From Candidatus Calescibacterium sp. (GTDB taxonomy: Bacteria; DRYD01), in contig JANXCV010000001.1 of the NCBI GenBank assembly GCA_025059235.1, positions 1 through 64,000 on the forward strand: a stretch of DNA of 64,000 nucleotides, read 5' to 3'. Below, in pieces: positions 49,578 to 59,482 of the stretch (positions are counted from its first letter, which is position 1; the number at the start of each line of letters is the position of its first letter). A model generated the notes under the pieces. The model was not told the DNA's origin. It saw only the letters and a program-made list of their open reading frames with translations, and did no database searches. The translations under genes and the position numbers were made by a program.

Positions 49578-49973
49578 TTAATCTTGATTATTTATTTTGT
49601 AATACTTTTTCAATACTGCTTTGAGAACATTTAGTCCCAATGTGGAACAATTCGGTCTTAACAGATACACGTCCTTACCAATGAGATCTAATAGAAAGTT
49701 CAAGTCGATTTTTTCGAGCTCCTCTATTTTCTTACCTTGAAGGTTCTCAAGAAGTATAGATGTAGATGCTTGGCTAATCGTGCATCCACTACCTTCGAAA
49801 GACAATTCTACAGTTTTATCTTCCTTAACTTTTAGATAGATTTTTACTACGTCTCCACAACCTGGATTACCACCCTCTACTGCAACATCATATTTTTCCA
49901 TTTCGTATTTGTAGGGAGAATTTTCATAATGCTCTAGGAATATTTCTATTTTTTCCTGATCTATTTTATCCAT
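49578..49973 (-). CDS. NifU/SufU-type Fe-S cluster scaffold
   Basis: GNPGCGDVVKIYLKV, FEGSGCTISQASTSIL, RPNCSTLGL. Confidence 0.88.
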   Translation of the reverse strand: MDKIDQEKIEIFLEHYENSPYKYEMEKYDVAVEGGNPGCGDVVKIYLKVKEDKTVELSFEGSGCTISQASTSILLENLQGKKIEELEKIDLNFLLDLIGKDVYLLRPNCSTLGLNVLKAVLKKYYKINNQD

Positions 49974-50024
49974 TTTATTCCTCTCTCTTGGGCATTTTTT
50001 GAGCTATTTCATATGTTTTTTTTT

Positions 50025-50042
50025 ACCGTCAGTAATGACGGT
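50025..50042. repeat. Perfect 7-bp-stem palindrome with 4-nt loop
   Basis: accgtca-gtaa-tgacggt. Confidence 0.7.
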
Positions 50043-50057
50043 CATACCTGCATATAT

Positions 50058-51092
50058 TTAATTTCCTATTCCTATTACTATCAGTCTCTCCAGAAAACTT
50101 TTTTCAACCAGATAGTTGAAGTACATACCTGCTTTTTCTCGCTTTCCGTAACCCAACCAATATATTCTTGCTGGTAATTCTTCATCATCAGGGAAAAGTT
50201 TTAAAATAGCATTGTCAGTTTCATATATATCCTTGGGATTGGCAGAGAGAGCGCCCCACCTAAATGTTTCTTCACCTTCACGAAATAAAGGTCTAATATA
50301 AAGCTTTACAAATTCATCGAAAAGAAAAGCTTTCTTAAATCCTGCTTTGTATGCCTGTTTTCTTATGTTATTACCATATACTCTATCTTTTTTAAACTTG
50401 ACCATATAATAACAATGTTTATGTATAGTTTCTAGAGTTCTAGGTATATAGTCTTGGGGGTTACTATTTCTCAATTTCAAAGCTTCTTGAAAGCTAATAC
50501 CTTTGGGAAGGTAGCCGTTTAGTTCATCGTGTACAGAAGTTGGTTTATCTTCATTTTTATACTTTAGAGCCATTTTGACAGATTCTTCAGTAGAATCCGA
50601 AGTAACATGGAAATAGTTGGTCTGTATCCTTCTTTGAATTCTGTTTTTGTGTATTTCTGCTATAATCGCTACCCCTTCATTTAAAGTTATGGGTAATCTT
50701 TGTGCTACATCTACTCTTCCGGGTACAGTACTAACGATCATTTTTCTCCTTGAAGTATCTCCAAAATGCTGCTTTGCCAAAGAGTAGAAAATCTCGTAAG
50801 TTCCCTGGATTACACCTTGAGTACCTATCCAGCTACCTGCTGTTATTTGTCCATACATAGAGAGCTCTTGGGGTTCGAATTGTGTAAAATATTCCCATTT
50901 GACTCATTGGGAACTAGCATTGTTTTTAGCGACTTTTCCTGCTATACTGTAAAACACTAGTTCTGGAGAGTCTTCGGTGACCTCAGGATCAAAATTGAGT
51001 ATTATTATTCTCAAAGCTAGCTCCTGTGGCCAGTCCTTGCAATACAATGTTTTCCCGTTATAAGCTCTTGTTTCTAACCTATACATAACCAA
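50058..51092 (-). pseudogene. hutU: Urocanate hydratase pseudogene (deleted, frameshifted and 3' truncated)
   Basis: CKDWPQELALRIIILNFDPEV, MYGQITAGSWIGTQGVIQGTYE, LPARIYWLGYGKR; premature TGA; ends where HLDxGSVASP is expected. Confidence 0.88.
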
Positions 51093-51343
51093 ACTAACCT
51101 TATCGATATATCAATTATACATTTATACATTCGCAGATAATTGACCTGCTTTTGAAAAAAAACAATTTGGGCAATAGGAGAAGATGATTGCTTGTAATGC
51201 AAAATGTATAGTATTGCTGACTAATATCAATATTTTCGTCAACTTGTAGGCTAGGAAAAATGTATAAAAAACTTAAAAAAGGGAATAATGTATACTGGAA
51301 GGGGTAGTTGAGTAAAGAGACTGATACAACGGAGGTGATAAAA

Positions 51344-51823
51344 ATGTTGACAGTAAGAGAAAGAAGACCTATGGGAAGAAGATCAATGATCTCTGAACTA
51401 GAAAGAATCCATAACTTAGTAGAAAACCTAATGGGAGAAATATTTGGTAGCATGACTCCTTCAACAACATCTACAACTACACCTTCTACATGGACATGGA
51501 TACCACCAATGAATATGTGGGTAGAAAACAACACCCTACACTGCGAACTATTTGTTCCAGGTATAAGCAAAGATCAACTAGAAGTAAACGTAACCGAAGA
51601 TACTCTGACAATAAGGGGAAATTATAAATCACCTTGGTCCGAAGGAAATATGCCAACCTTCTACCTCTATGAATACCCGTTTGGTAGCTTCTACAGACAA
51701 GTAAGCCTTCCATTCCCAGTAAATACACAAAACGTACAAGCAAAGTATGAAAATGGTGTATTAAGAATAACAATGCCATTGACCACATCAAATCCTCAAG
51801 GACACAGAGTTCAAATATCATAA
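51344..51823 (+). CDS. Small heat shock protein Hsp20
   Basis: CELFVPGISKDQLEVNVTEDTLTIRGNY, YENGVLRITMP; ATG 51344 after ggaggtg SD. Confidence 0.94.
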   Translation: MLTVRERRPMGRRSMISELERIHNLVENLMGEIFGSMTPSTTSTTTPSTWTWIPPMNMWVENNTLHCELFVPGISKDQLEVNVTEDTLTIRGNYKSPWSEGNMPTFYLYEYPFGSFYRQVSLPFPVNTQNVQAKYENGVLRITMPLTTSNPQGHRVQIS

Positions 51824-51853
51824 ATTAGATAATAAGTAAATAGAAGTTATCTG

Positions 51854-51890
51854 ACCCCGGTTCCAAAAGACCGGGGTTTATTATTTTATT
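51854..51890 (+). terminator. Rho-independent terminator after hsp20
   Basis: accccgg-ttccaaaaga-ccggggt followed by ttattatttt. Confidence 0.88.
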
Positions 51891-51919
51891 TATACCTAGC
51901 TGGTTCTTATTTATGCTTA

Positions 51920-51953
51920 TCTAGTTCTCAGAAAAGTCTAGTTCATAGAAAAG
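51920..51953. repeat. Imperfect tandem 17-bp repeat
   Basis: tctagttctcagaaaag / tctagttcatagaaaag. Confidence 0.8.
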
Positions 51954-52001
51954 AAGACAGTTATTCTGGTTGATAAACTATATCTCTTGTTTTTGAATCA
52001 A

Positions 52002-52718
52002 TCAATTTCTACTGTTTAAAAGATTGCTACTAACGAATTTGTGTAATCTTTCAGAAAATTTGTTTTCAGGAGTTGCTCCTTCGATAAAGTTCTCTACTGT
52101 TTGATCTCCCTTAACGAGCCTGATAACAGTTTTCGGAACTCCGATTACGGAATATTTTTGAGCAAACTCAGGAAATTCAGAAACTTCTATGCATATTGTT
52201 TTTATGTTCTTCGATAGTAAAGCAAAAGCAGTGGAGATAATACTCATAACAGGACAGTAAGGGCATGTAGGAGTTACGAATACCAATAACTCTAGAAAAG
52301 AAGAATTTTTTTCGAGCATATCATCTATTTCAGCTAATGTTTTTAAAGTTGATTGTTGTAAGGGATAGATATCATTTCCAACCATGTTTATTAGAGAGAT
52401 CAACCATGTAAATTCATAAGCCAATGGAATCCCTAGAAACTTAACGTTCATTGTTCTTGGATTATATGCTGAGTTTATTGCTATAACAGGTAAATCTCTA
52501 CCCACTTGGTATTTTGCAGCTACTTCTTCATCTAGAACAGGATTAAAAATGCTTAACTTCATTCTTGGTAAAACTTCGTTTAATTCTTTCAGTAGTTGTT
52601 CTGCTTGGGAACAATAGGTACATCCTATTTTCTGCGAAAAAAGGATCAATTCAAATTCATTTTTTAGATCTCCCAACTGTTTTTTAATTTCTGCTTTATC
52701 TTCATCTGTAAGAAACAT
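52002..52718 (-). CDS. Protein disulfide oxidoreductase (two thioredoxin folds, two CxxC sites)
   Basis: IGCTYCSQAEQLL and PTCPYCPVMS. Confidence 0.88.
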   Translation of the reverse strand: MFLTDEDKAEIKKQLGDLKNEFELILFSQKIGCTYCSQAEQLLKELNEVLPRMKLSIFNPVLDEEVAAKYQVGRDLPVIAINSAYNPRTMNVKFLGIPLAYEFTWLISLINMVGNDIYPLQQSTLKTLAEIDDMLEKNSSFLELLVFVTPTCPYCPVMSIISTAFALLSKNIKTICIEVSEFPEFAQKYSVIGVPKTVIRLVKGDQTVENFIEGATPENKFSERLHKFVSSNLLNSRN

Positions 52719-52739
52719 ATCTTTACCTCCTTTCTATTC

Positions 52740-53723
52740 TCATATTTTCCATAGGACGTTTGCCCAGGTAAAACCAGCACCAAACCCGGAAAACAATACT
52801 ATTGATCCGGGTTTTACTAATCCATTCATATAAGCTTCATAAAAAGCAATGGGAATGGAAGCAGCAGAAGTATTAGCATACTTCTCTATGTTATTATAAA
52901 CTCTGGATTTATCTATTTCTAGAGTTTCTACCACTGTGTTTATTATCCTGATATTTGCTTGATGAAAAATATAAAGGTCGACATCGTTAGGTTTCAAGCC
53001 ATTTTTATCTAGCAGTTTTTTTATTTCTGTGGGTAGGATAGAAACAACTTTTTTAAATACTTCTCTTCCCTGCATTTTTATGTATACTTCCCTTTCCTCT
53101 AAGGATTTTTTATCGAAAGGTTTTTTAGTACCACCTGCTGGAATGTATATCAATTCTGCTAGAGTTCCATCTGTACCGACGTTTGAGTCTATTATTCCTT
53201 TGTCCTTATCATTGGTTTGCGAAAGGACAAAAGCGCCAGCACCATCACCGAGGAGAATAGAGACCGTTCTATCCTGCCAGTCTAAATATTTTGATATTGC
53301 CTCGGCACCGACCAATAAAACATTTTTAGATAAGTTTGATTTTATGAGACTTGATGCAACGATAAGAGCATAGACAAATCCTGTGCATCCTGAAAAAACA
53401 TCAAGTGTACCTGCAGATATTCCCAGTTTCCCTTGTAAAACAGAAGAGGTGGAAGGTATTAGGTAATCAGGTGAATTTGTAGCAAGTATTATATAATCTA
53501 TGTCTTTAACTCCTTTTCTTCGAGCTTCTTCAAGTGCAATTTTGGAAGCTGCTAGAGCTAAATCGGAGGTACTTATTCCATTTTCTACAACATATCTCTG
53601 TTTTATGCCCGTTCTTTGATATATCCATTCATCAGAGGTATCCATTATTTTTTCAAGGTCAAAATTAGTTATCTTCCTACTGGGTACATATATTCCCAAG
53701 CCTGTTATTTCAACTCCAAACAT
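52740..53723 (-). CDS. fabH: 3-oxoacyl-ACP synthase III
   Basis: DEWIYQRTGIKQRY, DVFSGCTGFVYAL active-site Cys, FHQANIRI, GFGAGFTWA. Confidence 0.95.
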   Translation of the reverse strand: MFGVEITGLGIYVPSRKITNFDLEKIMDTSDEWIYQRTGIKQRYVVENGISTSDLALAASKIALEEARRKGVKDIDYIILATNSPDYLIPSTSSVLQGKLGISAGTLDVFSGCTGFVYALIVASSLIKSNLSKNVLLVGAEAISKYLDWQDRTVSILLGDGAGAFVLSQTNDKDKGIIDSNVGTDGTLAELIYIPAGGTKKPFDKKSLEEREVYIKMQGREVFKKVVSILPTEIKKLLDKNGLKPNDVDLYIFHQANIRIINTVVETLEIDKSRVYNNIEKYANTSAASIPIAFYEAYMNGLVKPGSIVLFSGFGAGFTWANVLWKI

Positions 53724-53729
53724 TACTAC

Positions 53730-55049
53730 TTAGAAGAAATAATTTTTGAAGAATTGCCAAACTTTTTCTATTACACTTCTTGAAGAAGTAGCATTAACTA
53801 TTTTCAGAGCAGGATATTTACTTCTTTTAATTTCCTCTTTTATTTTAAAGCTAAAATGTTCCTTCATACCGTATAGGTTTATCAATTGATAGTCGGTAAA
53901 TTTTTCGTCAGGACATTCAAAAAAGGAAAATTTTATCTCAAATAGATTAGCAAACAACTTAGCTATTCCTTTTAGTTTAGCCCCCCCACCAGTAAGAATA
54001 ACGTTCGATAATATGTTAATGTCAAATACGTTTTTCATAGCTGTTTTTATCAGTTTAGCTATTTCTTCTATTCTTGGATGTATGACAGTTTCCAGTAAAA
54101 CATTTTTAGACACTTTTTCTTTAGTGACAGTTTTAGAGGTGAAAATAGGTGTATAACTTACATATTCTTCTTCTTGTTGAGTTATATCTCCTATTCCTTG
54201 TAGGATTCTTTCTGATTCAGCCATATCTGTTCCCAGAGAAAAGGATATATCTTTGAGTAGATTTTTCAGTCCTCTCTTTATGTATACTCTTGTATAGGGA
54301 GTTCCTTCGAGGATAATTATGAGCTCTGTGGTAGAGTAACCAAAATCCATAACAGCAAATGGAGGATAATCTTTAAGTACTCTATAGCTTCCCAATGCTT
54401 TGGAGTAATTGACTATATTTGGTAGAAATGAAATAGTGTTTTTTTGGTTTAAGGAAATATTGTCACTAAATTCATAAGACATTTTTTCGAAGGGTTTTAT
54501 AATAGTTTTTTTGTAGTCTGTTCCCACAGAGCATATTAACAGTTCTACCTCAATTGAGTTCTTAGCAGTCAACCCGAAAGGGTTATAAGTTCTATCTATA
54601 GAGTCTATTATATACATTCTTGGTAGGATAGAGATGATATTTTCATATTCTTCGGGTAGGGCTACGAACTTTTGGGTGTCGATCTTCCCTATTTTTGCTT
54701 TCCCCGAAATCCAGTTTTGTATGAATTCTGTGGTTATTTCCTGGTTGCTTACTTCTTCCTTAAAAGAAGAAATGGTGGTATATAGGTTATATCCTCCTAC
54801 ACTCAAAAGAACATTATCTATTGTTTGGACGTTAACTTCTGATTTGAGCTTCTTAAAGAGATTATTGATAAAATTTTCATATTCATAGTAGTCAACTACT
54901 CTGCCGAGATTTACTCCCTGAGTATCTTCTATGCCTATGACGATAGGTTCCAGGAAATCTTCACAATTTTTAGCGTTTTGCTCGTTAAATCTAAATACGG
55001 CATATTTTGTGTTTCTGCTTCCTATGTCTAAAAAAAGTATATTTTTCAT
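53730..55049 (-). CDS. FtsA-like actin-fold ATPase
   Basis: FLDIGSRNTKYAVF, FAVMDFGYSTTELIII, LTGGGAKLKGI, SHS2-like insertion. Confidence 0.78.
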   Translation of the reverse strand: MKNILFLDIGSRNTKYAVFRFNEQNAKNCEDFLEPIVIGIEDTQGVNLGRVVDYYEYENFINNLFKKLKSEVNVQTIDNVLLSVGGYNLYTTISSFKEEVSNQEITTEFIQNWISGKAKIGKIDTQKFVALPEEYENIISILPRMYIIDSIDRTYNPFGLTAKNSIEVELLICSVGTDYKKTIIKPFEKMSYEFSDNISLNQKNTISFLPNIVNYSKALGSYRVLKDYPPFAVMDFGYSTTELIIILEGTPYTRVYIKRGLKNLLKDISFSLGTDMAESERILQGIGDITQQEEEYVSYTPIFTSKTVTKEKVSKNVLLETVIHPRIEEIAKLIKTAMKNVFDINILSNVILTGGGAKLKGIAKLFANLFEIKFSFFECPDEKFTDYQLINLYGMKEHFSFKIKEEIKRSKYPALKIVNATSSRSVIEKVWQFFKNYFF

Positions 55050-55152
55050 ATTAAAATTTTACCCCTATAGTATTCTTCGTCTCATTTTCTTTCCCTTCAG
55101 ACATTCTCGACAAAGAAGGTAAAATTTTGAGTATAGATAATAGTATAAATAT

Positions 55153-56541
55153 ATGGTTCTGTTAAAGGAAAAGTTAGAAGAACTCGAATATAAAGGTGAA
55201 AAGAAAGATATTAAGATAGGTATAATAGGAGCAGGATACGTAGGCTTAGTTACCTCGGTTGGATTATCTTACAAAGGATATGATGTATTGGTCTTTGAGA
55301 AAAATAAGGAAAAATTGAGTCTCCTGAAAAAAGGAATATCACCATTTTATGAACCGGATCTACATAGATTCCTAACCAGTGCTCTAAACTCAGGAAGACT
55401 GAAATTCATCGATGAAGTTTCACAGATTATAAAAGAATGTAAGTACATCTATATCTGTGTAGGAACCCCAATTAAAGAAGATCAAACGTATGACATGTTT
55501 TTCCTAGACTTAGCGGCAAAAGAGATAGCTAACCATTTACCCACAAACGAACGAAAAATAATCATTATAAAAAGTACAGTTCCACCGGGAACAGCCAGAT
55601 GGTTCCAAAAAATCATCTATAGATATCGAAGAGGTAAGAAAACCAACATTGAAGTAGCATCAATACCTGAATTCCTAAGAGAAGGAAATGCAATATACGA
55701 CTTCTTTAATCCCAACAGAATAATAATAGGAATAGATAATAAGGAGATAGTAGATGATCTTAGACAAATATACCATGATTTTCCATCCCCAATCATAATA
55801 GTATCTACTATAGAGGCTGAGTTAATAAAACTAGCTTCAAACACTTTTTTAGCTACTAAAATATCCTTTATCAATTCTATATCAGACATATGTGAACAGT
55901 TAGGATGTGATATAGAGAATGTGAGAATGGGAATAGGACTTGACCACAGAATAGGTCTTGACTTTCTCAAACCAGGAATAGGGTTTGGTGGTTCGTGTCT
56001 ACCTAAAGATCTCAACGCAATTATATCCCTATTCAAAGAAAAACAAATAGATCCTGTACTTTTTGAGGCAGTAAAAAAAATAAACAACGATAGAATAAAT
56101 CTCCTCTTGAACAAAATAAAAAAAGCACTCTGGAATGTTAAGGGTAAAAATATTACTATCTGGGGAATATCCTTTAAAGCCGGAACAGACGACATAAGAG
56201 AATCACCTACCTTGAAGTTAATTCCAATGTTACTGAAAGAAGGAGCAAACTTAATACTTTATGACCCTAAAGCAACCAATAACTTCAAAAACCAATATCC
56301 CCAGTACTCAGTTAATACATCAATAAAGATAACAGAAAATATCTACGAAAGTGTCGTAAACTCAAACCTCATAGTAATAACCAACGACTGGGAAGATTAT
56401 AAAAAAGTTAATTTTTCAAAAATATATGAACTGATGGAGACACCAATAATCATAGATGGAAGAAATATACTTGACCATGCTCTAATAAGTGAACATGGAT
56501 TTGAATACTACAGAATAGGAGTCAATCATGAAAGCTCATGA
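55153..56541 (+). CDS. ugd: UDP-glucose/GDP-mannose dehydrogenase family protein
   Basis: IGIIGAGYVGLVTSVGL, GIGFGGSCLPKDLNA, GISFKAGTDDIRESPT. Confidence 0.93.
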   Translation: MVLLKEKLEELEYKGEKKDIKIGIIGAGYVGLVTSVGLSYKGYDVLVFEKNKEKLSLLKKGISPFYEPDLHRFLTSALNSGRLKFIDEVSQIIKECKYIYICVGTPIKEDQTYDMFFLDLAAKEIANHLPTNERKIIIIKSTVPPGTARWFQKIIYRYRRGKKTNIEVASIPEFLREGNAIYDFFNPNRIIIGIDNKEIVDDLRQIYHDFPSPIIIVSTIEAELIKLASNTFLATKISFINSISDICEQLGCDIENVRMGIGLDHRIGLDFLKPGIGFGGSCLPKDLNAIISLFKEKQIDPVLFEAVKKINNDRINLLLNKIKKALWNVKGKNITIWGISFKAGTDDIRESPTLKLIPMLLKEGANLILYDPKATNNFKNQYPQYSVNTSIKITENIYESVVNSNLIVITNDWEDYKKVNFSKIYELMETPIIIDGRNILDHALISEHGFEYYRIGVNHESS

Positions 56542-58498
56542 AGTATCCAAAGTATTAAACATCCCTTTCAAAGAATTAAAAGAAAAAGCAAAGCAAGCAA
56601 ACATAACAATCAATTCTCCTAATCAAAAACTAACAGATGAACAAATTTCGCTAATAGAAGAACTAATATCCCCCAAGACAATGACACAAAAGGAAGTAAA
56701 AGATCAAAAAGAAGAAAACCTAAAAAACGTTGAGGTAATAGAAAAACCAACAAAACAACGAATAAACGAAGAAGAAAAGATAAAAGAAGTAGAATTAACC
56801 CCACCTATAACAGTAGATAGCTTAGCCGAAGCTCTAAATATACATCCAAATCAGATAGTACAGATACTATTTTCCAAGGGACATTTAATAAGCAAAAACA
56901 GTACACTAGATATTAATTTGGCAAACGAAATAGCAATAGAATTTAACACACTTATAAAACTTAAGTCTAGAGAAGAGAGAGTAGAAGAAGAGGAAGAGTT
57001 ATGGGTTTCAAGACCGCCAGTTGTAACAATAATGGGACACGTAGATCACGGAAAAACCACTCTACTAGATACTATACGTAAAACGAATATTGCAAACCTT
57101 GAAGCCGGAGGAATAACACAACACATCGGAGCTTATCAAATAGAATTTCTAGGTAAAAGAATAACATTTATAGATACTCCTGGACACGAAGCCTTCACAA
57201 CACTAAGAGCAAGAGGAACAATGGTAACAGACATAGTAATACTAGTGGTTGCAGCAGATGATGGAGTAATGCCACAAACAATAGAAGCAATAAATCATGC
57301 AAAAGCCGCCGGCGTACCAATAATAGTAGCAATAAATAAAATAGATAAACCCAATGCAAATATAGATCGCGTAAAAAATCAACTAGTTACCTACGGATTA
57401 ATACCGGAAGAATGGGGAGGACAAACCCCCTTCGTAGAAATCTCAGCAAAATATGGTAAAAACATAAATACCCTACTTGAAATAGTTCTACTGGTAGCAG
57501 AACTAATGGAATTAAAAGCAAATATAGCCGGCAAACCAGAAGGAATAGTAATCGAATCAAAACTTGACAAAAATAGGGGACCAGTAGCAACTATAATAGT
57601 TAAAAAAGGAATTCTAAAACCAGGGATGGCTTTTTACATAGGTAAAACCTGGGGTAAAATAAGAGCTATGTACAACGAAAGGGGACAACAACTGAAAGAA
57701 GCACCCCCCTCAACACCAGTAGAAATAATGGGAATAGCACAAGTACCTAATGCAGGAGAGAAACTAATAGTAGTAGAAAACGAAAAAATTGCAAAGGAAA
57801 TAGCTACAGAAAACCAAAAAATAGAAGAATATAATAAAAAATTCTCAAAATCTTTTTCTATACAAGACCTCTTGTCTAAACTTCACAACAGCGATACTTT
57901 TCTCATAAATACAATAATTAAAACAGATACTCAAGGAAGTTTAGAAGCAATAAAAGCAATGATAGAAAAACTGGCAACCGAAAAGGTAAAACCCTCAATA
58001 ATTCACAGTGCAATAGGAAATATCTCTGATAGTGACGTACTGTTAGCAAAAGCCTCTAACGCTATCATAGTAGGATTCAATATAAAAATAGAAGCTAACG
58101 CGAAAAAAATTATAGAAAAAGAAGGCATACCCGTCTACTTACATAACATAATCTACGAACTAATCGATAACTTTAAAAAGCTAATAGAAGGTAAACAAAA
58201 ACCAGAGGAAATAGAAGTAGAAATCGGAGAAGTACAAGTTAAGCAAATCTTTAAAGTAAAAAACGGCAAAGTAGCAGGATGTTACGTTCTAAACGGCAAA
58301 ATCACTAGAGACTCAAAAGTAGTTATAGAAAGAAATAGAGAAAAAATCTTTGAAGGCTTTGTGGAATCTTTACGTAGATTCCAAGAAGATGTAAAAGAGG
58401 TGATACAAGGCTACGAATGTGGAATAAAAATAAAAGACTTCAACGATTTCCAAGTAGGCGATACAATAAGAGTATTTATAAAAACAATCAAAGAATAA
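56528..58498 (+). CDS. infB: Translation initiation factor IF-2 (short N-terminal region)
   Basis: [42 protein letters not shown]. Confidence 0.97.
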   Translation: MKAHEVSKVLNIPFKELKEKAKQANITINSPNQKLTDEQISLIEELISPKTMTQKEVKDQKEENLKNVEVIEKPTKQRINEEEKIKEVELTPPITVDSLAEALNIHPNQIVQILFSKGHLISKNSTLDINLANEIAIEFNTLIKLKSREERVEEEEELWVSRPPVVTIMGHVDHGKTTLLDTIRKTNIANLEAGGITQHIGAYQIEFLGKRITFIDTPGHEAFTTLRARGTMVTDIVILVVAADDGVMPQTIEAINHAKAAGVPIIVAINKIDKPNANIDRVKNQLVTYGLIPEEWGGQTPFVEISAKYGKNINTLLEIVLLVAELMELKANIAGKPEGIVIESKLDKNRGPVATIIVKKGILKPGMAFYIGKTWGKIRAMYNERGQQLKEAPPSTPVEIMGIAQVPNAGEKLIVVENEKIAKEIATENQKIEEYNKKFSKSFSIQDLLSKLHNSDTFLINTIIKTDTQGSLEAIKAMIEKLATEKVKPSIIHSAIGNISDSDVLLAKASNAIIVGFNIKIEANAKKIIEKEGIPVYLHNIIYELIDNFKKLIEGKQKPEEIEVEIGEVQVKQIFKVKNGKVAGCYVLNGKITRDSKVVIERNREKIFEGFVESLRRFQEDVKEVIQGYECGIKIKDFNDFQVGDTIRVFIKTIKE

Positions 58499-58507
58499 GG
58501 GGGTACC

Positions 58508-58897
58508 ATGAGTTACAAAATACCTGAAAACCTGCTATATTCAGAACAACACGAATGGGTAATGATAGAAGATAACATGGCCAAAATAGGTATTACAGAC
58601 TTTGCACAAAAAGAGCTAGGAGATATAGTATATATTGATGTTCCTAAAATAAATCAAAAAGTAGAATTTATGAAAGTATGTGGATCAATAGAATCCGTTA
58701 AAAGCGTATCAGATTTATATAGCCCCGTAGAAGGAATAGTAATAGATATAAACGAAGAGGTAATAAATAAACCAGAACTACTCAACCAAGATCCCTATAC
58801 TTACTGGATCTTTAAAGTAGAACTAAAAAACTTCGATAAATATCAAAATAAACTAATGACAGCAGAAAAATACAAAGAATATATCGGAGCATCATAA
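58508..58897 (+). CDS. gcvH: Glycine cleavage system H protein
   Basis: YSEQHEWVMIEDNMAKIGITDFAQKELGDIVYIDVP; lipoyl site ESVKSVSDLYSPVEG. Confidence 0.95.
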   Translation: MSYKIPENLLYSEQHEWVMIEDNMAKIGITDFAQKELGDIVYIDVPKINQKVEFMKVCGSIESVKSVSDLYSPVEGIVIDINEEVINKPELLNQDPYTYWIFKVELKNFDKYQNKLMTAEKYKEYIGAS

Positions 58898-59151
58898 TGG
58901 AAAAAATATACAAGGTACTGATCATACTCTTTATAGTAGTAAGTTTACTTTTAATAGTTGGGGTAGCAAGTTATGTTACCGAAAGATCCGGCCTATCGGG
59001 AATAATGGGACAAGCCCCGGAAACCAAAGCACAAAAAAAATTAACAAAAGAAGAAATGATCCAAAAATGGACATCCATAGTAGCCTATATCTTTCTTTTC
59101 TTAGCACTTCTGCTAAGCATTATATCCCAACAAATTTTTGAAAAATATTAA
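58897..59151 (+). CDS. SecG-like preprotein translocase subunit
   Basis: Two TM segments flanking a short Gly/charged loop (SGLSGIMGQ...KKLTKEEMIQKWTSIVAYIFLFLALLLSI). Confidence 0.65.
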   Translation: MEKIYKVLIILFIVVSLLLIVGVASYVTERSGLSGIMGQAPETKAQKKLTKEEMIQKWTSIVAYIFLFLALLLSIISQQIFEKY

Positions 59152-59175
59152 AAAATCTCGATAGAATTCTGATTA

Positions 59176-59481
59176 TCATCTATCTTTCCTCAAAGTGTTT
59201 AATAGGAAAGACAAAACTAGAAAAGACAAAGAAAGCTGAATAAGCTCTATTGAAGACTCCATGGGACTGGTATACGGTTGACTTACAAATTCGTTTTCAA
59301 AATATACAAATTCTTTCTCTTCATCCTCGTTTTGTATAAACTGCAAACTGTATGAATTATACAAAGAAGTCTTGGAGAGCAAAACATATATATTTTTAGA
59401 AAAGAAAGGAGAAATAAATAAGAATACACCTGTAAAACAGATTATTGTTATTATAATTTTTTTGATTACATTTTTTCTCAT
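59176..59481 (-). CDS. Hypothetical membrane protein
   Basis: Two hydrophobic helices; 1 nt from the downstream end of the S55 protein gene. Confidence 0.5.
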   Translation of the reverse strand: MRKNVIKKIIITIICFTGVFLFISPFFSKNIYVLLSKTSLYNSYSLQFIQNEDEEKEFVYFENEFVSQPYTSPMESSIELIQLSLSFLVLSFLLNTLRKDR

Positions 59482-59482
59482 T

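Noticed and set aside
50876-50900. ggttcgaatt resembling a tRNA T-loop
   Set aside because: Lies in the hutU pseudogene frame (FEPQ); no surrounding cloverleaf or CCA
51115-51570. 151-aa and 111-aa minus ORFs overlapping hsp20
   Set aside because: Antisense to clear Hsp20; composition is a mirror of the coding strand
55617-56195. 192-aa minus-strand ORF within ugd
   Set aside because: Antisense shadow ORF of a strongly conserved dehydrogenase
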